From Mucidula mucida (lineage: Eukaryota; Basidiomycota; Agaricomycetes; Agaricales; Physalacriaceae), in NCBI GenBank assembly GCA_015501055.1, contig JADNYV010000241.1, positions 1 to 53,627 on the forward strand: a DNA stretch of 53,627 nt, given 5' to 3'. The notes below the pieces were generated by a model. It was not told the DNA's origin, ran no database searches, and saw nothing but the letters and a program-made list of their open reading frames with translations. Below, in pieces: positions 46,120-53,627 of the stretch. The number at the start of each line of letters is the position of its first letter. Position 1 is the first letter of the stretch. A program made the position numbers and the translations under genes.

Positions 46120-48289
46120 GGAGGACAGACGAGGTTCATTGCACCGCGTTCATTGACGATAGATATAAGATTGATGAAGGGGCGCATGGGGTTACGGCCT
46201 GTTCAGGGGACACGACCCGGTACAACACATCAGTCAACAGATCATATCCAAGCTGTATCCAAGGATTTGCCGTTCAGCGTTGGGAGGTCCTGTTCGGGCT
46301 TCAAGACCAACGTGAATCATATCACCTGTCAACGAAATAAAGCTGCGACATTCCCCACACCGGACGCCGACGTCGCGTCTAGTAACAAGTAGCGAAGCAT
46401 GGGAGGAGAAGACCTCTGAGGTAGTAACCTCTGTCGTCGCGGCATCGCCGTTAGGTACACTGCCACTGATGGAGAGAGTCGCCACTCGACCCGCAAGATG
46501 CCCGACGTGTCTGACCATGAAACCAGGATCTTGCATTGCATTGCCGCTTTATATAGACCAACCTTCCAACATCCCACAAGTCAGTGATTGACTGCCAGTC
46601 AACTTCGAGTCTCCTTAACACTACTATTTGAGATGCAGAAAGCGTGAGACGAAGATGATGCAGGCAACGAAAGATGCCCACTCACGGACGATCTGCAACA
46701 GCGGTTGATAACCATCAGTACATCGCAAGCAAAGTTAATCGTTGTGTCGAGGATATTCTCGGGTCCGGATGGCGTAATTGAAGCTGCGTGACGTGCGTCG
46801 TCCCAAGCCAGAAGTTTCCAGAGCGTTAACTCCATGGAGGGTCGACACGGGACTGCAGGAATGGTTTGAATGTTCCGAGAGGGCACGAAGAGTGTGATCC
46901 CCGGAACCAGATGAGGACTTGCCGCCAAAGGAGAACGCCACCACTGAAGCTAGTTCAGAGCTACCTCAGCATATCGAAAACAAAGGCGTACTATGATACA
47001 TATAGAGATGCACGTGTGAGCGAATGCTCAATAGAGATGTCGAAAGAATCCGGCCTTAAGCGGTTCGGGGATATGTTCCCAGTTTTCTTCGCGGACCGGT
47101 AATCATACTGACGTCGCAGACTTGTGGCAACGCCAAGCCATAGGAAAAACATGATAACGTGCTTTTGACGATGGCACGGCCGAGCCCTGACGTGGCGCTA
47201 TCATGAGATACTCCGTATATACATACTCAATAATTAACTCACCGAAACAATTCCTCGATCCCTGCAGTTGAACGCCTTTCAGTTGATTCACCGATAATCG
47301 AAAGACGTAATCGACCAGGGAAACAGTCCAAGCTGTTCAGCCGCGGCCCCGGAGCAGGCTCGGGGAACAGGTCCGCGACGAAAGTTCACTCCTTGCGCGA
47401 TCCCTAATTCTCGAACGTCCTATCACCCACCATAAGGCACGAACTCTAATAGCTTGAAAACGTTTTTGTTGGCTCTATCAATTGGTTCCTGCGAGACACT
47501 ACAACGCGCGATATCTTCAAGGTTACGTGCGGGGCGTCGTTCCCGCGGCGGCCTTCACACTCGGAATGCTTGAAATTTTGGAAGCATTAAAATAAGCAGA
47601 CGGCTTGAGCTAGCTGATGCGCGTGAAATTGGCGAAACCGTGAAGGGAGCCGTGGTTGTAGGAGATATCTGCGGGAGATGAATGTTCAATAATGTCAATA
47701 GCATGATTGACTTGCCACAAGACTAGCAAGCTGCAAGCAAGCCAATTTACACACTCTTCCATGCGAAGAGATTCGTGTCGCGATGCGCAATTCTTCCTTG
47801 TTCGTTTCCATAAAACGATTGACTGCAAGTAAATTGATTGAGGTTGGAATGGATAGTACATGGTTATCGGGTCCTCCTCGTCAGCCGTCGTTTAATAGCA
47901 GCTGTGTACTGAGTTCATTTTAAGCGCAGGCGTTTTCGCGGTAAGATTAGCTTTGCAATCATATGAGAGAGAGAAGAGGTGACAGGATGCGTGACGGTCA
48001 CAGTCTGACTCAATACTACTCTCATATGAAGATGAAAAATGTACTTGTCGGCAGGGAATAGGCGTTCCCCAAACCTGAGTCTTTCGGATGATGATTCACA
48101 AGATTATTTAGTACAGGTTCAGTGTACAGTATATAATTTCAAATGAATTCTCAGCTTCTTCCAAAGTATCTACTATTGATACATTCAATTTATATTACAC
48201 CAGTTATTCGAACATAGGCAGAAAACTGAAAATCCTCACATGTAGTAATGTCCAGGCCAAACGCGAATACTGCGCGTGCCACAAAAGAT
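46120..48289. other. Poorly resolved interval
   Basis: One candidate coding piece on the minus strand at about 46610-46840 reads MELTLWKLLAWDDARHAASI, TPSGPENILDTTINFACD. After a very short GTACTG...TGCAG gap (about 30 bases) it continues in frame as IVREWASFVACIIFVSRFLH followed by LK and a stop. It has no ortholog I recognise. The rest (46945-48289) is AT-rich with short frames (for example 47610-47861 on minus). No RNA gene or repeat was seen. Confidence 0.35.
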
Positions 48290-48869
48290 CTAGTCCTTCC
48301 TCTTCCAATACGACACCTGGTACTCAACCACCACTCCGGCATCAGCAACCAGCCCAATTTTCTGCTGCTCTATATCTTTCATCTCGACTTCCGCGGGAGG
48401 GCAGTCCTTGGCAGAAAGGAACAGAGAGCCTATACAACAACTATCAATTCGAAACCCGTAGATTGCAAACACATCAACGCTTACATGGCGTCTTCGTACC
48501 ATCAGGATCCAGCCCCATTATCTGCTTCGCAGCGACAACGACAACGCCCGCCTTTCCATCCCCAAACTTCCGCGCGATCTTGGTGATCATCAACATGCAC
48601 ACAACGGACCAGGAATACATGTCTGTCGACGCTTGCGCTGCAGCAATAGCCGCGGGCGTAGAGAATAACGCCTGCGCCTCTTCCCATGTCACTGGAGAGT
48701 ATTTCGCATCGGGGAGGTTTTCCTTCAACTGTCCAAGCGCGAACAGGCTGTGGCGGATGTCCTCATTGTTTTCCATGACTCGCGAGGGCACAGCGCTGGA
48801 CTGCTTATACCACGGGATGGGGTCATTCAGAATCGCAGCGACCATGCGCTGAGCTTCTGCTTTCGACAT
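48290..48869 (-). CDS. Small uncharacterised protein
   Basis: Two exons, about 175 residues. Exon one begins MSKAEAQRMVAAILNDPIPW and runs through SVVCMLMITKIARKFGDGKA and VAAKQIMGLDPDGTKTP. A GTAAGC...TATAG intron (about 48431-48485) joins CSLFLSAKDCPPAEVEMKDI and EQQKIGLVADAGVVVEYQVS up to YWKRKD. It is mostly helical, with no signal peptide from this start; a longer reading from 48911 (MTRLALLVFLSIIA...) would add a hydrophobic leader. No known domain was recognised. The splice keeps the frame and the C-terminal part has a coherent composition, which supports a real gene. Confidence 0.6.
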
Positions 48870-48911
48870 TGCGATGATTGACAGAAAGACGAGCAAAGCA
48901 AGACGCGTCAA

Positions 48912-49663
48912 TACCGACCTGCAGCCTGCTCAATGCGGCAAGTCACTATCCCACGCACAGACCATCGCGGTACTTACAAGCATGGATCAAATTTTCTGGG
49001 CCAAGAAAGTAGTTTGAATTTTGTGTGGCTAGAGAAAACAATTTCTTTGTATCAATACTGGATGACTTTCCATAACGGTCTGGAGTTGCAGACATGTTCT
49101 AAGCCAGAGAGTAAATCAAGCTGGGAGATCTAGTATCCTAACATCTGCTGATTTTACGCTTGGCACGGTCTGGCATTGGCAAGAGTGGGCTGAGATTGAT
49201 GTTCAAGAGTTCCTTGTACAGAATATCAACATTAAGACAGAGTTATGGGGCAGTTGTATGAACACAGTCACCCAAAAAGGAAGTGAAATGTTTGGGGCTA
49301 GGGAGGGGTGCGGGGGCCTCTCTAAACTTTCAGTTTGGAAGAGGGTTTCGCGGTTTGGAATGTCGGGAATTTGCTGACCAAGCAAGACGGCTTCACGGTG
49401 GAAGGCGGTCTAGAACGAAATCTGGATTTGGGACTGCTTTCAAACGTTATGGAAAGTCATCCACTGTCTTGCTTTTTAGAAATGATCTTAGGAAACTTAG
49501 TTTTCTCAGAAACTTTCCAAAGAGTGGGAATTGCTGATTTGATTGATTTGATTCTGAGAAAATTGGCTTTTCTGGGCATACAAAGTCAGATTATCAAGAC
49601 TACTTTCTCAGCCTAGAAAGTATGATGTACAAATGGACACAAAAAATGAAAGCTAAAGCCAAC
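48912..49663. other. Intergenic, no confident gene
   Basis: Contains a plus-strand frame at 49335-49616 with repetitive leucine-rich composition and GATTTGATT-type repeats. It has no family resemblance and is best left unannotated. Confidence 0.35.
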
Positions 49664-51560
49664 TCAGGCATTCGAGACATGATAACTCGTCAGTGTCAGA
49701 GTCAGTCCTGCCAGATACCAAAACCTCAACTCGCCCCGCTTGCTCTTCTTCTTCGGCTTCTTCTCATCCACAACCTCAAAATCGTCCTGCCGCGCGATCT
49801 GCACAAACCACCCTCCAATACCCATCCCAAGGCTCAACACTTTTGCGGTATCATGCTCCATCAAAACGGTTATATCGTCCTTCCAAGGATTGTGCGGCTT
49901 GAGATTGCCCGCAGACGACACCGGGCCATCCTCTCCCTCCGGCAAAACAGCGCCCTTGGACAACCTATGGATGGTCGGAGTCTCGACGTCCCACGGACTG
50001 AACACGACGCGCGTAAACTTCTGTTCGAGCTCCGCCTCAATGGCATCGGGGCTCAGCTTGCTTGATACAGCGGACTTTGGCGGGAGTGTGGTAGCCGGAG
50101 GAATGATGTTGGTGATGCGGCGCGTGGACTGTTCGACGATGCCCGTCGTGTGTGTCAATGGCAGCGCGGTGACCCCGAGGAAGGTCATCAGACACTTTGG
50201 AACAGGCATCAGCCATTCCGTTGGAATGTCGTCTTCGACTGGGGCAGCCCAGCTAATATCCTCAGACGTGTTCCAAGCGTTTCCTGAAGCGCCCCATGCA
50301 TCCCCGGCAGGAGTGTCCCAGCCATTGCCTTCAGTAGCCCTAGCATTCACTTCCATCTCGACGTTAGTCTCTACCTCGTCCTCTTGCTTGAATTCTTCGG
50401 GCAACGGCGCAAGCGGCTGAGACGTCGCGAACTCGTCTCCCTCGGGGAAAAACACATCCGGTCTAATCCCGAAGCAATTCAAAAACGCGGAATTCAGCTC
50501 ATCGGGGAGAACCTTTGGAATCTTGGAAGTCAGAGGGAGTTCTTTAACAGCAATCTCCGCAATTTTCAGTGCGCGCTTTGCTTTCGCCTCACTCTCTAGG
50601 ACCTTGTTTTTCAGGAGGAAGATGAGGAAGAAGCGAACTAGACGAGGAATGCTGAACAAATGGCGTTCGGAGCTGTCAAAATATGAATGAAAAGATTAAC
50701 AAAATGATGAGCGAACTTACTATCGCCAGCCTTTGATGAACATCATCTGAGATAAAAAGAATGTGATCCTTTCTTCCGGGTCGTCGCAAAAAGCCCACAG
50801 CTTCTCGGCCATAGGTTCCAATGGCACGGGAGCGCTACTATCCTGCTCCACTTTGTCTTTGTCCTGTAGGGGAGCACCCTCAAAGCCTTCGTCAGAGAAA
50901 TCGTCATCCTCATCTTCGTCCATTTCTTCGACCGTGTCACCTTTCTTGTTCTTGTTCTTTTTCTGATTCTGGTCCTGCTGACTTGCGATGAGACCGATGA
51001 ACATGCGCAGCTACGTGATAAATGTGTATCAATTCTACCAGTCCACAGTACGAAACCACAAGCATGCCTGATCATATTGATTTCGAATAGATAATGGCGA
51101 GGTTGCTTCGTATTCCTTGGGCCAATTTCGGCTACGCAAAAAGTCCTCCGATGCCGCGTGGAGACGTTCAGTCACCGGCATACTAGAACGTAGTTAGCAG
51201 TATATCGAGATAACGTGAATGTACGTACTGGGCGTAGCCACCAGGTTGAAGATAGTTTTCCTGGCCAACCCACTCTTCGTGCCATTCCTTACCAGGCGCG
51301 GCTGCCGCCGCCTTCTTGCCTTTGCGCGATTTAGGCATTGCACCGTACTGGCGCGCGTCGGTTTTCGGTACGTCTGTGGCGTGGGCGGATGGCATAGGAA
51401 CAGTGGGGATGTTAAGCGCGTCGCGTTCGATTTCATCAGATAACTCTCTCGAGATTCGTATCTCATTCCACTCGGTAAACGGAATGATAGTGACACCTGG
51501 CGGTGGCCCAGCAGGAAATGGAGGGAATCGCACTTCGATGGTAGACTGGGCCATGGCCAT
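49664..51560 (-). CDS. Conserved basidiomycete protein of unknown function
   Basis: About 570 residues in four exons. The N-terminus VRFPPFPAGPPPGVTIIPFT precedes a short basic patch (KSRKGKKAAA) and WHEEWVGQENYLQPGGYA. Then comes VTERLHAASEDFLRSRNWP, an acidic segment (DTVEEMDEDEDDDFSDEGFE), a helical core (ERITFFLSQMMFIKGWRYSE, LVRFFLIFLLKNKVLESEAK), a Trp/Ala-rich low-complexity stretch, and a conserved end (WLMPVPKCLMTFLGVTALPL, THTTGIVEQSTRRI, HNPWKDDITVLMEHDTAKVL). I recall the same order in many mushroom proteins annotated only as hypothetical. A link to the siRNA-chaperone subunit Arb1 was considered and is not supported. The third intron uses a GC donor (CAG/GCATGC...ACGTAG) before LRMFIGLIA. 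Confidence 0.75.
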
Positions 51561-51843
51561 GATGGTAGATGTAAAGAGGCCGGAAGAGAGCGCTTAAATG
51601 GAAAGCTGAGCCGTGGGAAATATTCGGTGATTGCCAGATGAGCCGAGAAGCGCTCACTTCATCTTTCTTGTTAGAGCGTAGAACGAACTTGTGGGTTTCC
51701 ATAGAGTTGGTTACTGTTGCTGTCTGGCGTACATATGCGCCGCGATCATGTGCCGTAGCGCTGAAACGAAGTAGTGATGTATGGTACATGGTATGAATCG
51801 AAGAGGTATCAAGAGCAATTTCCGGGTACCTCTACTTCTAAAT
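51561..51843. other. Short intergenic between two minus-strand genes
   Basis: A frame at 51463-51789 (METHKFVLRSNKK...) is not linked to either neighbour and overlaps the start of the next gene in another frame. It is treated as leader or noise. Confidence 0.3.
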
Positions 51844-52586
51844 CTATAGCTTAGGCTGAGAAGGCTCCATCTTGACGTGAATACCGGAAGCAACGAGACG
51901 TTTGCGAGTAAAATTCCAAATCTGACAGGGTTTACGTCCTTAGGATCTCACGAGAAATTGGAACCACTTGCCTCAGTACGCGCAACCATGGACTTTGTTC
52001 CCATTGTCATCGTAGTGTTAACAATCTTAAGCTCGTCGCCCCTGGGATAAATGATCAATTCAGTGAGACAACACGATACAGACACGTACAGAAGAGCAGG
52101 AGAGTGATAGGTCATGTTTATGGATTGGGAAACACTCTTTAGAAACTTGTCCGAGTTCATCATTCCGTAGACAATGATCGGTAGAGTTGAACATCTAGGC
52201 AGAGTCAGAGCTCAGATAGAGAAGTAACAGACTTGACCAACATGTCGACCAAAAACGCAGAGCAGCCACCATGTAACGTATCCGCGCCATTTAACATTTC
52301 TAGCACATGCACCGTAAATAGAAATGATAACCATGGGGTAGCACATACCTTCATCTACGATGAGCTTGCATACAACCCGAGCCTCATCTCTCATCGGTTC
52401 TTCCGCCTTCTTCACCAAAGAAACCTCGGTCACAGTTAAAGTCGAAAGCACGGTCCTTCCAAACCCAGTCAACTCCCCATCTTTATACATTTTCAATATC
52501 TCCATCGGGTTTGCTAAAAGGGCCTTGATGTCGTTCGGGGCATTTCCAGCGACTCCTGAAGCATCTCGCATATTGGACGGAGCCAT
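51844..52586 (-). CDS. Hotdog-fold thioesterase (acyl-CoA thioesterase 13-like)
   Basis: About 165 residues in five exons. MAPSNMRDASG is followed by ALLANPMEILKMYKDGELTG, EARVVCKLIVDE and, after an intron, EMLNGADTLHGGCSAFLVDI. The H-G-G motif there is the active-site helix start of PaaI/THEM2-like hotdog thioesterases. Later parts are CSTLPIIVYGMM, SQSINMTYHSPALLGDELKI and IWNFTRKRLVASGIHVKMEP followed by SQPKL. The family hydrolyses fatty acyl-CoA thioesters, often in mitochondria; no clear targeting peptide is visible. The splice AT/GTTGGT...CTAG/A giving VDI-CST is needed to keep the frame. Confidence 0.85.
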
Positions 52587-52713
52587 AGTGGCACAGACGA
52601 TGCTATGATACAGATGATCATCACGAGAGCATAAATATCAACGCCGGGTATGTATACCCGGACCAAATACACTGCCTCTCTCACCATCAACATTGTGATT
52701 TCAACTTTCAAGT

Positions 52714-53589
52714 ATGGCGCGTCCAACCTCCCCGAAATCAGGGAAGAAGAGAAGAGGTTCGCCATTAGAAGCCTCCAGTATCAATGGCTCCATTGGCTGT
52801 AACGCTCCTCGCCAGGAAACACGTCAGTCGAAAATTCCAAAACTATCAATCGACACATCCGTTTCTTCCGAGGCTCCCGAATCTTCCAACTACTCTGGGA
52901 ACACGTCCTCTACGTCGCAGCCTGATTCCTTATTTGACGGCGATGCTGGCTCCCTTCCCAAAAGCAATCCCTCAGACCTTCCGCTCCCCGAACCCTCTCC
53001 AGCCCTCATCGACGCGCCGCCCATACCTGGCTTCTTCTACACGCCTTCTCTCCGACTCCCAACTGAGCTAGCAGACACCATCGTAGCCCACTGCCTCCGG
53101 ACATACTTCACAGCGCCACACATCGACCAAGTCATGCTGTTCTGTCGCGGCGGGACTCCCGAAAATCCACCCACGGGTTTACCGCCCATTTTCCTTTCTC
53201 TTCTGGACAAGCTTTCAGGTTTATTAAAGCCTTCGCTGCCGCCCGAGGTTCACGAACTGCTATTCCCTGCCTCCACTACCCTTGCGCGCCAGGCGATCGT
53301 CAACCGCTATGAGCCCGGGCAGGGCATAACAGCACATGTGGATTTGCTGAAACGCTTTGGAGATGGTATCATAGGCGTCAGCTTCGCGAGCGGCTGTGTT
53401 ATGCAATTCGCTTCAGTACCCGACGAAGATGGGGGTGAAGAGAAGAGAACATACGACTTTTACCTTCCGGAAGGCAGCGTAATCGTCATGACTGGGGATG
53501 CGCGATACAAATGGACACACGGTATTGACAAGCGCACTGCCGACTTTGTGGATGGCGAGGATGGGGGCGGTGGCTTGAGCGGTCCATGA
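52714..53589 (+). CDS. AlkB-like Fe(II)/2-oxoglutarate dioxygenase, C-terminal frame broken
   Basis: 291 residues to a TGA at 53587. A disordered Ser/Pro-rich leader (1-100) precedes the double-stranded beta-helix domain. The segment IVNRYEPGQGITAHVD gives the iron ligands His208 and Asp210, and WTHGIDKR the second His (His269). These enzymes remove alkyl groups from nucleic acids or proteins using iron and 2-oxoglutarate. The last conserved motif, R-x-S-x-T-F-R-W, is missing from this frame but is found right after the stop in another frame (MRMSITFRWLLPGA, 53591-53627, continuing past the edge). The frame change lies at or near the run of five G at about 53562-53566 and needs one extra base or two fewer. 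A short intron from GTGGAT to TTGAG is an alternative. Without the motif the 2-oxoglutarate-binding Arg would be lost. Confidence 0.85.
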   Translation: MARPTSPKSGKKRRGSPLEASSINGSIGCNAPRQETRQSKIPKLSIDTSVSSEAPESSNYSGNTSSTSQPDSLFDGDAGSLPKSNPSDLPLPEPSPALIDAPPIPGFFYTPSLRLPTELADTIVAHCLRTYFTAPHIDQVMLFCRGGTPENPPTGLPPIFLSLLDKLSGLLKPSLPPEVHELLFPASTTLARQAIVNRYEPGQGITAHVDLLKRFGDGIIGVSFASGCVMQFASVPDEDGGEEKRTYDFYLPEGSVIVMTGDARYKWTHGIDKRTADFVDGEDGGGGLSGP

Positions 53590-53627
53590 GGATGAGCATC
53601 ACCTTTAGATGGCTCCTGCCTGGTGCG

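Noticed and set aside
49335..49616. 93-codon leucine-rich plus-strand frame
   Set aside because: Low-complexity, no partner exons, no recognised family; likely chance in AT-rich spacer.
49664..51560. Arb1 (Argonaute siRNA chaperone subunit) as identity of the conserved unknown gene
   Set aside because: The acidic and helical parts recall Arb1 loosely, but its diagnostic N-terminal motif is absent and the C-terminal block does not fit.

Overview
The window is nuclear DNA of a filamentous basidiomycete, most likely an agaricomycete. Genes are dense and broken by many short introns of about 45-65 bases with GT...AG ends. Both strands carry genes, no operons are visible, and several families are typical mushroom families (F-box expansions, seven-helix membrane proteins, an agaric-type nucleotidyltransferase-like protein). 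No virus, CRISPR array or bacterial mobile element was seen.

Layout. At 1-199 (-) lies the N-terminal end of an F-box protein that runs off the edge. 1186-2354 (+) is a seven-helix membrane protein. 3111-7771 (-) is a complete-looking SMC5 gene. 7772-9167 is a gene desert holding a perfect inverted repeat. 9168-10789 (+) is a glutamine-synthetase-like enzyme. 11293-19340 (+) is a tandem array of four F-box paralogues of the same family as the edge copy; only one has an uninterrupted frame. 19840-21587 (+) is a Kv-beta-like aldo/keto reductase, and 21842-23086 (-) a three-finger C2H2 protein. 24052-24725 (-) is an uncharacterised protein, and 25384-26639 (+) a nucleotidyltransferase-fold protein with an intact acidic triad. 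27354-28874 and 29423-31064 (+) are two unrelated F-box proteins. 31717-31811 (-) is an intron-containing tRNA-Lys(CTT).

32203-38150 is a duplicated, decaying region. It has two good copies of another F-box family, one remnant copy, and fragments of an unknown family. 39137-41312 (+) is an MFS sugar transporter, 42434-43417 (-) a short-chain dehydrogenase, and 44001-46119 (-) a type II membrane glycosyltransferase of the O-fucosyltransferase kind. 46120-48289 is poorly resolved. 48290-48869 (-) is a small unknown protein, 49664-51560 (-) a conserved basidiomycete protein of unknown role, and 51844-52586 (-) a hotdog-fold thioesterase. 52714 to the right edge (+) is an AlkB-like dioxygenase whose frame breaks just before its last conserved motif.

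The genes do not form one pathway. The common theme is substrate-recognition F-box proteins evolving by tandem and segmental duplication and decay: five copies of family A, three of family B and two singletons in 53 kb. These sit among conserved housekeeping genes (SMC5, tRNA, transporter, thioesterase, AlkB). Splice sites were read by eye, so exon ends are proposals.
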